64,000 bases of DNA from Isosphaeraceae bacterium. GTDB taxonomy: Bacteria; Planctomycetota; Planctomycetia; Isosphaerales; Isosphaeraceae. The notes beneath the pieces were generated by a model. It was not told where the DNA came from, ran no database searches, and saw only the letters and a list, made by a program, of their open reading frames with translations. Where the stretch lies: NCBI GenBank assembly GCA_031291845.1, contig JARLIH010000074.1, positions 1-64,000 of the forward strand, written 5' to 3'. The position numbers and the translations under genes are program-made. This document shows positions 26,301-33,856 of the stretch, piece after piece (the first letter of the stretch is position 1; the number at the start of each line of letters is the position of its first letter).

Positions 26301-26425
26301 AGCGCGGCGGCGTGCTCGACCGCGCGGTCAACCCGCAACTCATCGCCGTAAATCGCTTCCAGAAGCGACTTTGTGCGCTCAAAACCGTCGCCGACGAGAA
26401 GCACCGTCTTGCCTTGCCCGCTCAT
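23324..26425 (-). CDS. PAS/GAF sensor histidine kinase (HisKA_3 type)
   Basis: The 1033-aa protein (ATG at 26425, MSGQGKTVLLVGDG) begins with a receiver-like domain (1-115) that lacks the phosphoacceptor Asp. Four PAS domains follow (about 120-625), for example ARYRLLFEALSNPSYVYDV and ARFRGAFDSAAIGMAIIAPD. A GAF-like domain is next (about 640-800). The kinase core has the H-box LARELHDEIGQSLTALK (about 835) and an ATPase with GDDGIGFD and GLLGMRERA, the NarL/LuxR-partnered HisKA_3 class. It has no predicted membrane helix, so it is likely a cytoplasmic redox or ligand sensor. No LuxR-type regulator is adjacent; the partner must lie elsewhere. Confidence 0.88.
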   Translation of the reverse strand: MSGQGKTVLLVGDGFERTKSLLEAIYGDELRVDRAVEHAAALAELKRGVHEVALVAERFGVSGGLEFIREAVRAGGVPPLILLARHADRAVRGTASQAGAADCLFADRDDADTFERVIEGAIRQKRTEAALLESEARYRLLFEALSNPSYVYDVETLAILDVNRAAVERYGYSREAFLGLKVADIRPPLEVPPLWEQIGLYKGLPHVPAGIWRHRTKDGTLIEAEITSSELGVDGRPARVVVMRDVAEERRTERAVHESERFVRGVLDSLSAHVAVVADDGTILAVNRRWRESAMESDVRLIAAAGEGTNYLAACDELRGNESAAAAELAEGLRAVLAGRHTTFALSYMCEAFESRRWFAVRVLPFLGQGPRRAVIELAEITDRKRAEEALRDSEQRLQAVLDSSKAVIYLKDLSGRYLFVNRKWGEVFKTSKEMVVGKTDYELFPLAIAEAFRDNDRLALEAGRTLEFEENAPHADGLRKYLSIKAPLYDVRGVAYATCGISTDISFRIRAEEALRVSEARFRGAFDSAAIGMAIIAPDGRFLELNGSLCEFTGYTESELLATDFQSITHPEDLEKDVSAFRRLLRGEIRTYQMEKRYIHKQGHELWGLLCVSAVGDARGQPLYVVGQVKDITRRKRAEAANARLLDRLMRLRQLDQAILSAASPHEVGRTALDHLLQLVPCCCGRVDLVDARNGRRTVLAVRGVLPPEQAQALDSAVTGDEWTSCLAPSPASDLPCCQVTGETSRGRASLREPLTYKGRILGALVLYFDRPGPPDPEHLEVVREVADLLAIALRQARLFRQVRRGRRRLLALSQQSIAAQEAERRRLARELHDEIGQSLTALKLGIQAGADASDAALRKGIADDGVQLIDQLIEQVRSLSLDLRPSMLDDFGLLSALRWYVDRLARRLGVEARLTADPPDIRAPAPIETACFRIAQEALTNVTRYASARHVWVDLRREGHELSMTVGDDGIGFDPTLARERAARGTGLGLLGMRERAALLGGRIEILSAPGEGTQVHITIPMDTIAPSASR

Positions 26426-26662
26426 CGTTGTCCCTCGAACCACAGCGCGCCCTGCCAGAAACATTATGCACAACGACCGGGCGGCCTGCACGCTTCGCCC
26501 GAGGCGAATGCAAGACCGCGGCTGAAAAACAGAATGAGCCGGAATTTATTCTCGGTTCACGGTCAGCTTATGAGCGGTCGCTATCCTGTCGTACGACGCC
26601 GTGGGCTTGCTCCGATATCCGGGGCTCAGTGGATCACGGCGGTCATTGTCAGGAGGAATACG

Positions 26663-27142
26663 ATGAAGGTCCGATCCGCGTTGTCGGCATTTGCCTGTTT
26701 CGGGCTCGCGGCATGGTTTGCGGTTGCGCGAGCCGACGAGGTGAAGGTTCCGCTCGACAAGCTGCCACAGGCCGTCACGAAGGCGATCAAGGCCAAGTTC
26801 CCGACCGGCTCGCTCAAGCAAGCTGAAAAGGAGGTTGAAGACGGCAAAACCATCTATGAGGTCGGTCTGGAGGATGGCGGAACCAAGATCGACGTGTCTC
26901 TGAAGGAAGACGGCACGATTCTCGAGATCGAGAAGGAGATCCCCGCGGCCGCTCTGCCCAAGGCCGTGAGTGCTGCGCTGAAAGAGAAGTACTCGAAGGG
27001 GACCATCAAGAAGGCCGAAGAGATCGCGAAGGGCGAGACCAGGTCCTTCGAAGTCATCGTCGCCGTTGGTAACAAACGGCGCGAGGTGGTGCTCGACCCC
27101 GGCGGCAAGATCTTGGAGGACGAAGAGAGCGACGAGGACTGA
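26663..27142 (+). CDS. Secreted PepSY-like (DUF2874-type) protein
   Basis: The ATG at 26663 follows a strong AGGAGG. A signal peptide (MKVRSALSAFACFGLAAWFA, cleaved near ARA) precedes about 135 residues with a duplicated pattern: LPQAVTKAIKAKFPTGSLKQ and LPKAVSAALKEKYSKGTIKK, each followed by YEV/FEV and a strand. This matches the PepSY-like beta-lactamase-inhibitor-type fold of periplasmic proteins. The function is unknown; such proteins often bind ligands in the periplasm. It is divergent from the kinase gene at 26425. Confidence 0.75.
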   Translation: MKVRSALSAFACFGLAAWFAVARADEVKVPLDKLPQAVTKAIKAKFPTGSLKQAEKEVEDGKTIYEVGLEDGGTKIDVSLKEDGTILEIEKEIPAAALPKAVSAALKEKYSKGTIKKAEEIAKGETRSFEVIVAVGNKRREVVLDPGGKILEDEESDED

Positions 27143-27265
27143 GCCCGCTCCGGCCAACGACGGAGGAGAGCGGGTGCGTCCGCACAAGAACGGGCTGGCG
27201 ACGCTCGCTCCTGCAAGGCTCCTCGAGACGTCGGCGGAAGTCCCCGCGTTGGCGATGACCGACGG

Positions 27266-27301
27266 AGGCGGCCGGACTGTCCTTGTACAGTCCAGCCGCC
27301 T
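27266..27301 (+). terminator. Hairpin downstream of the PepSY-like gene
   Basis: AGGCGGCCGGACTGT pairs with ACAGTCCAGCCGCCT with one G-T mismatch across a six-base loop. It is placed as a terminator between two + strand genes, but no T-run follows. Confidence 0.45.
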
Positions 27302-27385
27302 GCGGCTCCTTATTGAACCTGGAACCGTTTATCATCCATTATCACGGCGACCGCCGACCGGCACGGCCTTCCCGCGGGTGAGCGC

Positions 27386-28072
27386 ATGGTATTCCGCATT
27401 TTGCTGGTCGAGGACGAGGCGGACCTCGCCGACTTCGTGCTCCGCGGCCTGCGCGAGGAAGGCTTCGCCGTCGAGCTCGCGGCCGATGGGCCCCAAGCTT
27501 GGGCCGCGCTCAAGGGGAGTGCCTGGGACCTCGTCGTGCTCGACTGGTGGTTGCCGGGCGAGGATGGCTTGACCGTGCTCAAACGCTACCGCGCAGCGGG
27601 CGGGGCGAGCCCGGTGCTATTCCTCACCGCGAGAGACGCGGTCGGGGACCGTGTACGCGGGCTCGACGCCGGCGCTGACGACTACCTCTGCAAGCCGTTC
27701 GCCTTCGACGAGCTTTTGGCCCGCATCCGCGCGCTGCTGCGCCGGCGCGACAAGACTCCCAACCTGAAAGTCTCGTACAACGACGTGAGCATCGACCTGG
27801 CCGCTCACCGCGCCGAGCGCGCCGGGCGGCCCCTCGACCTCACGACCAAGGAGTTGTCGCTCTTGAGCTTCTTGGTCCGACATCCGGGGCAGGTCCTCTC
27901 GCGCACGCGAATTTACGAACACGTGTGGGATGAAACCTTCGATGGGCTCTCCAACACGCTCGAAGTGCACGTCATGGAATTGCGGCGCAAGCTCGAGGCC
28001 CACGGCCCACGCGTCATTCACACCGTGCGGGGCCGGGGTTACGTCCTGCGCGCCCCGTCGGAGGAGGCGTGA
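27386..28072 (+). CDS. OmpR-family response regulator
   Basis: The 228-aa protein has a receiver domain (1-118) with the acidic pair in LLVEDE, the phosphoacceptor Asp in VVLDWWLPGEDG (about residue 53), and Lys in LCKPFAFDE. A winged-helix DNA-binding domain (about 130-222) contains LTTKELSLLSFL and HVMELRRKL, ending GRGYVLR. It should bind promoters after phosphorylation by the kinase at 28072, with which its stop overlaps (TGATG). The regulated genes are not evident in the window. Confidence 0.93.
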   Translation: MVFRILLVEDEADLADFVLRGLREEGFAVELAADGPQAWAALKGSAWDLVVLDWWLPGEDGLTVLKRYRAAGGASPVLFLTARDAVGDRVRGLDAGADDYLCKPFAFDELLARIRALLRRRDKTPNLKVSYNDVSIDLAAHRAERAGRPLDLTTKELSLLSFLVRHPGQVLSRTRIYEHVWDETFDGLSNTLEVHVMELRRKLEAHGPRVIHTVRGRGYVLRAPSEEA

Positions 28073-29598
28073 TGAGCCTTACGGGTCGCTTCTCTGCGCT
28101 CTTCCTGGGGGCGCTTGGGGTCGTGCTCATCGGCTTCTCGACGGCCATGTATGTTTCGGCACACGTGTATTTGCACCGGCAGGTGAGCGAACGGTTGGCG
28201 GCAGCGCTCGCCATACTGGCGGCAGCGGCCGAGGTACACCCCGACGGCGTCGAATGGGAGCCCCAAGAGCGCGTGTTGCTTTTGGGGCAGGATGCCGGAG
28301 CCGAACGCTTGCGCTGGATGGTATTCGACGGCCGCGGCCGTCGTCTCGATCAGTCGCGCAACCTGAGCGACGCCGAGCTGACGACGGCGTGGACGCCGCG
28401 CCCCGGTACGGCCAACCTCCCGGGTCGTATCCGTGACCGCCAAGGGCGGACCTGGCGTGTTTCCCAGCGCCGCATCCACCCGGCTGTGTCCCCGCCACGG
28501 CTCGCGGAACAGACCGACCGGGACCGGCGGGAAGTCGTGCACCCACTCCTGGTGCTCACCGTCTGTGCGCCATTGGGGCCAACGGAGGCCATGCTCACCT
28601 CTCTAGCCTGGCTCCTCCTGAGCTTGGCCGTTGGCATCTGGTTGCTCGCTCTACTGCTCTGCCGCCGGCTGTCAAAGCGGGCGCTCGCGCCGCTGTCCCG
28701 CATGGTTGCGTCGGCGCAGGGTCTCGACGCCTCGGACCCCGGTTGGCACCTCGAAGTCGCCGGGACGAACGACGAGCTGGACGAGCTCGGCCAGGCGTTC
28801 AACGAACTTCTCTCCCGCCTGCACGCGGCCTTCGAACGGCAACGCCGGTTCAGCGGCGACGCCTCGCACCAGTTGCGGACCCCGCTGACCGTGTTAATCG
28901 GCCAGATCGAGGTGGCCCTACGGCGCGAGCGAAAGGTGGACGAGTACCGCGCCGTCCTGAAGTCGGCCCTGGGCCGGGCCATACAGCTCGGGCAAATCCT
29001 GGAGGCCCTGCTGTTCCTCGCCCGCGCCGAGGGGGACGCCCAGCTCCCGACCAGCGAGCCCGTCGATCTCAACCGATGGGTCGCCGGGCATCTCGCAGCC
29101 GCACCCGCGGCGGAACTCTACCCGGACGTCGTGTTTCACCCCGCGCCCGTGAGGACCCTGTGGGTCAGAGCGCATCCACCTCTGCTCGGGCAGTTGCTCG
29201 ACAACCTGCTGGACAACGCGCGCAAGTACGGGGCGACGACGCCCCCGGTCCGGGTGACGACCGCGCAGGAATCGGGCATGGCCGTCCTCGCCGTCGAGGA
29301 TGCCGGCTTAGGCATACCGGCGGAGGAGGTCCACCGCGTCTTCGAACCGTTCTACCGCTCGCCCGGTGCGCGGCGGCTCGGCGTGCCCGGGGTCGGCCTC
29401 GGGTTGGCCGTCGTCAAGCGCATCGCCGTCGCGTTCGGTGGCACCGTTCACGTGCAGAGTGAGCTGGAACACGGGTGCCGGGTCGAAGTGCGACTGCCGA
29501 TGATCGCAGCGGAGCCCGGAGGCCATGTGATTCCTCGCGCAGACACTACAGTCGAGACAGGCTCCTCCGGCACCCGCGAACGGCATCGCTGGGAATGA
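28072..29598 (+). CDS. Membrane sensor histidine kinase, partner of the OmpR-type regulator
   Basis: The ATG at 28072 is preceded by GGAGG. The 508-aa protein has a first membrane helix (about 10-30), a sensor segment of about 145 residues, and a second helix LAWLLLSLAVGIWLLALLLC (about 182-201). A HAMP linker leads to the HisKA H-box SGDASHQLRTPLTVL (about 262) and an ATPase domain with LLDNLLDNARKYG and VPGVGLGLAVVKRI. It is an EnvZ/heavy-metal-sensor-like kinase of the inner membrane. The signal is unknown. A 25-residue polar tail follows the catalytic domain. Confidence 0.9.
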   Translation: MSLTGRFSALFLGALGVVLIGFSTAMYVSAHVYLHRQVSERLAAALAILAAAAEVHPDGVEWEPQERVLLLGQDAGAERLRWMVFDGRGRRLDQSRNLSDAELTTAWTPRPGTANLPGRIRDRQGRTWRVSQRRIHPAVSPPRLAEQTDRDRREVVHPLLVLTVCAPLGPTEAMLTSLAWLLLSLAVGIWLLALLLCRRLSKRALAPLSRMVASAQGLDASDPGWHLEVAGTNDELDELGQAFNELLSRLHAAFERQRRFSGDASHQLRTPLTVLIGQIEVALRRERKVDEYRAVLKSALGRAIQLGQILEALLFLARAEGDAQLPTSEPVDLNRWVAGHLAAAPAAELYPDVVFHPAPVRTLWVRAHPPLLGQLLDNLLDNARKYGATTPPVRVTTAQESGMAVLAVEDAGLGIPAEEVHRVFEPFYRSPGARRLGVPGVGLGLAVVKRIAVAFGGTVHVQSELEHGCRVEVRLPMIAAEPGGHVIPRADTTVETGSSGTRERHRWE

Positions 29599-29875
29599 GG
29601 AGGCATCTTACCGGCCCTCCTCGCCGTACTTCGCCCGAACGGTCATCCGCGAGGTTCGCTGACGGCGTCCCGCGCACTGACGATTTGATCGAGCCCGATT
29701 GCGACCCCGCCCGACAACGAACGCGATAGGCGCCTCGCTGAACCCTGGCATCTCCGAGTCCGTGATTTTAGAGTGAGCAGACCGCGACGCCGGACCGGTC
29801 ACGCATTTCGCGGACTCGATCCGCCCCGGCCGGTGCCTTTCGCGTCCGTGTGGCCCACACCCAGGGGATCGTCTC

Positions 29876-30622
29876 ATGAAACCGTTCACCAGCGCCTTGC
29901 TCGTCGCCGCCTTCGCCCTCAGCCCGGCCCGGGCTGACGACGCAGGCGCCCATGCCGTCCTCGACAAGGCCATCAAGGCCCTAGGCGGTGAAGAAAAGCT
30001 CGCCAAGGCCAGCGCTCTGACCTGGAAGGCCAAGGGCAAAATTACTTTCAACGACAACACGAATGAGTTCACGAGCCACGCGACGGTCCGTGGACTCGAC
30101 CACTACCGGAGCGAGTTCGAAGGAGAGTTCAACGGCAACCCGATCAAGGGGGTGACGGTCCTGAACGGCGACAAAGGCTGGCGCAAGTTCGGTGACAACT
30201 TCATGAAGCTCGAAGGGGACATGCTCGAAAACGAAAAACGCTCCGTCTACCTCCAGGTCATTCCCACGGTGCTGGTCCCGCTCAAGGGCAAAGGCTTCAA
30301 GGTCGAGTCGGCCGCCGAGCAGAACGTCGACGGGAAACCCGCGGCTGCCCTGAAGGCAACCGGCCCGGACGGCAAGGATTTCACAATCTACTTCGACAAG
30401 GAGAGCGGCCTCCCCGTCAAACAGGTGGCCACGGTCGTCGGGTTTGGAGGCGAGGAATACACCCAGGAAACGACCCTCGCCGGTTACAAGGAGTTCGACG
30501 GAATCAAGAAAGCGACAAAGGTCGAGAGCAAGCGGAACGGGGAGAAATTCGTCGAAATCGAGATTAGCGAGTTCAGCGTTCCCGACAAGGTCGACGACGA
30601 CACCTTTGCTGAGCCGCAGTGA
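29876..30622 (+). CDS. Secreted LolA-like protein of the planctomycete type
   Basis: A signal peptide (MKPFTSALLVAAFALSPARA) precedes a 228-aa mature protein. It begins VLDKAIKALGGEEKLAK, a frequent opening of planctomycete periplasmic proteins with an outer-membrane-lipoprotein-sorting-like beta fold. Repeated beta hairpins such as HYRSEFEGEF, VLNGDKGW and FTIYFDKESGLPVK support this. LolA itself carries lipoproteins; the paralogues in this group are uncharacterised. A GC hairpin follows the stop. Confidence 0.7.
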   Translation: MKPFTSALLVAAFALSPARADDAGAHAVLDKAIKALGGEEKLAKASALTWKAKGKITFNDNTNEFTSHATVRGLDHYRSEFEGEFNGNPIKGVTVLNGDKGWRKFGDNFMKLEGDMLENEKRSVYLQVIPTVLVPLKGKGFKVESAAEQNVDGKPAAALKATGPDGKDFTIYFDKESGLPVKQVATVVGFGGEEYTQETTLAGYKEFDGIKKATKVESKRNGEKFVEIEISEFSVPDKVDDDTFAEPQ

Positions 30623-30647
30623 CGTCGGCCGAGTGCGCAGAGGCAAA

Positions 30648-30670
30648 GGGGCGGGTTGGAAACTCGCCCC
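30648..30670 (+). terminator. Hairpin after the LolA-like gene
   Basis: GGGGCGGGTT pairs with AACTCGCCCC (one G-T pair) around a three-base loop, 26 bases after the stop. There is no U-rich tail, so intrinsic termination is plausible but not certain. Confidence 0.45.
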
Positions 30671-30835
30671 TGTATGACTGCGCCTCGACACCGCACGAAC
30701 TCGGCGGCGTGAGCCAACAAACACGTTCATAGCCAACCTTGCCAACGCGCGCGGCAGGCGGTGGCGGCTTCGTTCGACCGATCCGTCTTGCGACCCCGAC
30801 GAGACGCCGTTCGGACCGGACAGAAAGAACAGACC

Positions 30836-31606
30836 GTGCGCACCAAACCCGAAATCGTGAAGAACTGGCTGCCCAGGTACACCGGGCGCCCGCTCAACGC
30901 CTTCGGCCAGTACGTTCTCCTCACCAATTTCACCAACTATGTGGAGCTGTTCGCCGATCGTTTCGGCGTCGAAGTGCTTGGGCGCGACCGGCCCATGCAG
31001 TCGGCGACCGCCGAGGATATTACGATCCTAAATTTCGGCATGGGAAGCGCCATGGCGGCGACCGCCATGGACCTCCTTTCGGCCATCGCGCCCAAGGGCG
31101 TACTTTTCCTGGGCAAGTGCGGGGGCCTCAAAAAGACCAAGGTCGGCGACTTCCTCCTGCCGATCGCGGCAATCCGGGGGGAAGGAACGAGCAACGACTA
31201 CATGCCCCCCGAAATCCCCGCGCTTCCCTCCTTCCGTCTCCAACGGGCCGTCTCGGCGATGCTGGTCAAGCACGGCCACGACTACTGGTCGGGCACGGTC
31301 TACACGACGAACCGCCGCGTCTGGGAGCACGACGAGAAGTTCAAGGACTACCTCCGGCACATCCGCACGATGGCGATCGACATGGAGACCGCCACGATCT
31401 ATACCGTCGGCTTCGCCAACCACATTCCCAAAGGGGCGCTGCTGCTGGTTTCGGACAACCCCATGACCCCGGAAGGCGTCAAGACCTCGCGGAGTGACGT
31501 CGGCGTCACCGAGCGGTTCGTGAAGACGCACCTCGACATCGGCATTGACGCGCTGGTCGAGCTGCGTGACGCCGGCGAATCGGTCGAGCACTTGCGGTAC
31601 GAATGA
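30836..31606 (+). CDS. amn: AMP nucleosidase
   Basis: AMP nucleosidase hydrolyses AMP to adenine and ribose 5-phosphate and controls adenylate levels. The GTG at 30836 gives M-RTKPEIVKNWLPRYTGRP, the typical start of the short AMP nucleosidase type; a frame open to 30761 adds 25 unrelated residues. Nucleoside-phosphorylase fold motifs are present: ILNFGMGSAMAATAMDL, LFLGKCGGLKK, AIRGEGTSNDY, VYTTNRRVWEHDE and AIDMETATIY with the catalytic Glu and Asp area SDNPM. The length of 256 aa matches the short bacterial form without the N-terminal regulatory domain of E. coli Amn. Confidence 0.92.
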   Translation: MRTKPEIVKNWLPRYTGRPLNAFGQYVLLTNFTNYVELFADRFGVEVLGRDRPMQSATAEDITILNFGMGSAMAATAMDLLSAIAPKGVLFLGKCGGLKKTKVGDFLLPIAAIRGEGTSNDYMPPEIPALPSFRLQRAVSAMLVKHGHDYWSGTVYTTNRRVWEHDEKFKDYLRHIRTMAIDMETATIYTVGFANHIPKGALLLVSDNPMTPEGVKTSRSDVGVTERFVKTHLDIGIDALVELRDAGESVEHLRYE

Positions 31607-31618
31607 CCTTTCAGGGAT

Positions 31619-31644
31619 TCGGCCGGCCATGGCCCGCCCTACAG
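31619..31644. repeat. 26-base dispersed palindromic repeat, copy 2
   Basis: This copy differs from 13295-13320 at two positions. It lies between the convergent stops of the AMP nucleosidase and MFS genes. Confidence 0.55.
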
Positions 31645-32901
31645 ACGATCCGCGGGTGCGCTTTTCGGGACCGTCTTCCCTTCGGACCGGCCCCAGAACG
31701 CCGCGAGCACCAGGAGCGCGACCAGCGGCAGCAGGCCGGAGGCGAACAGGACCGCCGCGTAACTCCCCGACTGGTCGAGCCACCGGCCGACGTACCGCTG
31801 CATCAGCGCGCTGGCGACCCACGCAACGCAGCCCAGCGTGCCGGTAACTTTCCCCTGGTGGGTCGAAGAGAGCTCCTGGCTGAGTGAGTAATAGATCGGG
31901 AACAGGCCGAGCGCCCCGGCGGCGATGACGAGAAGCGTCACGAGCAGCGCCGGCCCGGCCGGCAGCACGGCGGCCACGGTGCTGAGCGCGGTAAGCAGCG
32001 CGCAGACCAGGAACGTGACCAACCGCGAGCGGTGAACCGACCAGCCGCGCGAGGCCAACCACGTGGTGGCCACCCCAGCGGCAATGCAGCCGACGTCGGT
32101 CGCGATGTAAAACGCCGACGTGTAGTAGTTCACCGCGCCCCGGCTGTAGCCGTACGATTCGCGGAGCATTTTCGGCATCCACGCCCGGTAGAAATGCCAA
32201 CACAAATTGATGGCGACCACAATCACGATCAGCACCAGGAGCCGCCTGACGAACTCACTGCGTGTGGTGGTCGAGACCTCGGGTGCGCCCGACTTGCCCG
32301 GTTCGCCGCGGTCGAGATCGCCGCGCCGAATGAAAACCAGCCACACGGCGATCCATACAACGCCGAGCACACCGATGACGCGGAACGGAGCGCGCCAGCT
32401 TCCGGGCGCTTCGCTGACCAGCGCCTGAACGACCAGCGGAGTCGCGATCGCCCCGATCGCCGCTCCGCTCTGGAGCACGCTGTTGCCGAGCGCTCGGTCG
32501 CGGCTCGGCAGCAGGCGCTGCGACGCGCTGAGCGCGCAGGGCCATTGTCCGGCCTCGAAAAAGCCGAGCACCACGCGACACACCATCAGGCTCTCAAAGC
32601 TCCGGACCGAGCCCGTCGCGAACCCCGCGGCCGACCACGCCAGCAGGACTGCGGGATACAGCCAGCGCAGGCTAACCTTGTCGGCGACGAAGCCGAGCAC
32701 CACGCCCCCCGCCGCGAACGCGAATCCGAACCCCTGCTCCAGTCGGCCGTAGTCCTCGTTGCTCAGGACCAGGTCGCGCGAGATATCCGTGGCCGACTGC
32801 GACAGCGTCTGCCGGTCCATGTAGTTCAGCATCGTGGCCAGGAGCAGCAGTCCGCAGATCCCCCAGCGCCAGGTTGCCGAACGCTCCGAAGCCGCGGTCA
32901 T
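31639..32901 (-). CDS. MFS transporter of the anion:cation symporter (ExuT-like) type
   Basis: The 420-aa product has twelve predicted helices. It opens GICGLLLLATMLNYMDRQTL, the characteristic first helix of the ACS subfamily (hexuronate, galactonate, glucarate transporters), and carries GFVADKVSLRWLYPA as the loop 2-3 motif. It probably imports an organic acid by proton symport. Its ATG overlaps the creatininase stop (ATGA), so the two are translated together. Confidence 0.85.
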   Translation of the reverse strand: MTAASERSATWRWGICGLLLLATMLNYMDRQTLSQSATDISRDLVLSNEDYGRLEQGFGFAFAAGGVVLGFVADKVSLRWLYPAVLLAWSAAGFATGSVRSFESLMVCRVVLGFFEAGQWPCALSASQRLLPSRDRALGNSVLQSGAAIGAIATPLVVQALVSEAPGSWRAPFRVIGVLGVVWIAVWLVFIRRGDLDRGEPGKSGAPEVSTTTRSEFVRRLLVLIVIVVAINLCWHFYRAWMPKMLRESYGYSRGAVNYYTSAFYIATDVGCIAAGVATTWLASRGWSVHRSRLVTFLVCALLTALSTVAAVLPAGPALLVTLLVIAAGALGLFPIYYSLSQELSSTHQGKVTGTLGCVAWVASALMQRYVGRWLDQSGSYAAVLFASGLLPLVALLVLAAFWGRSEGKTVPKSAPADRL

Positions 32902-33656
32902 CCGTCCCAGCTCCGTCCGTCCCAGGCGAGCACGCGGTCGAGCAGCGCGACCACGTCATCGGCGAAGAGGCGGAACAGGACCTCCCCCTTCTCAGCAGAC
33001 GCCTCGCGCGGGTCGCCGATGTGGCCCGGAGCGCTGCGCTCGCGAGTGATCCAACCGCGCGACGCCGGTTCGAAGGGGTTGCCGAACGGCACCGGCTCGA
33101 CGGCCGTGTGGTTGCGGACGAGATGCGGGGCAAGCCGGAGCATCATCGACGTCTCCCACTCGCACGCGTGCCCCATCCGCCCTTGCCCGAGCCCCGCGCC
33201 GGCCTCGTGCGGACGAGCGCCCAGCGTCCAGTACGTCGCCCCGAGCAAGAGCAAGTCGTCACGCGTCCTGTGCCGCTGCCGGACCTCGAAGACGACCTGC
33301 TGGATCGGCACGATATTGCCGCCGTGGCCGTTCAGGAGGATGAGGCGACGGAACCCATGGCTGAGGAAATTCTCGAGCAGGCCGGCGAGGAGATCGAGAT
33401 ACACCCGAGGAGGGGCGGAGAGCGTGCCGGCAAAATCGAGGTGGTGGTCGGAGTTCCCCAGCCATTGAAGCGGAGCGTACAGCACCCGGTCCTGGTGCCG
33501 CTCGGCGACGCGCCGGACGACTTCGCCCAGCAACAGGCTGTCGGTGAAGACCGGCATGTGGCGGCCATGCTGCTCCAGGGCCGCGACCGGGAAGACGACC
33601 GGCGTGTCCCGGGAGAGGTCGCTCACCTCGGGCCACGTCATCTCTTGCAAGAGCAT
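32898..33656 (-). CDS. Creatininase-family metal-dependent amidohydrolase
   Basis: The 252-aa protein shows the family's metal ligands: VAALEQHGRHMPVFTD (Glu and His, then Asp), HGFRRLILLNGHGGN, and GHACEWETSMML with the Glu ligand. Relatives hydrolyse creatinine or related cyclic amides, including formamidopyrimidine and lactone-type substrates. Overlap with an organic-acid MFS transporter suggests an uptake-plus-hydrolysis pair, but the substrate cannot be read. It is divergent from the DUF1501 gene. Confidence 0.88.
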   Translation of the reverse strand: MLLQEMTWPEVSDLSRDTPVVFPVAALEQHGRHMPVFTDSLLLGEVVRRVAERHQDRVLYAPLQWLGNSDHHLDFAGTLSAPPRVYLDLLAGLLENFLSHGFRRLILLNGHGGNIVPIQQVVFEVRQRHRTRDDLLLLGATYWTLGARPHEAGAGLGQGRMGHACEWETSMMLRLAPHLVRNHTAVEPVPFGNPFEPASRGWITRERSAPGHIGDPREASAEKGEVLFRLFADDVVALLDRVLAWDGRSWDG

Positions 33657-33856
33657 GGGAAGGGTCTGTGTTTGTTGCGGTGGGGCGGGTCACTCGGCGC
33701 ATGGAGCCGAGACGTTCGGCAGATGGTAGCCGACCCAGAGCGCGGAAACCACTGGGTTGTGCCCCCCGCTGACTTCGGGCATCACGAAATGCCGCGGTCT
33801 GGTATGATCATAGGGCCTCTCCCGGGCACTCCGTCGGTTCCTTGTCGAGGTAGACG

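Noticed and set aside
25403-26662. N-terminal extension of the PepSY-like gene frame back to 25403
   Set aside because: The strong AGGAGG and signal peptide at 26663 define the start; the upstream part is antisense to the kinase gene.
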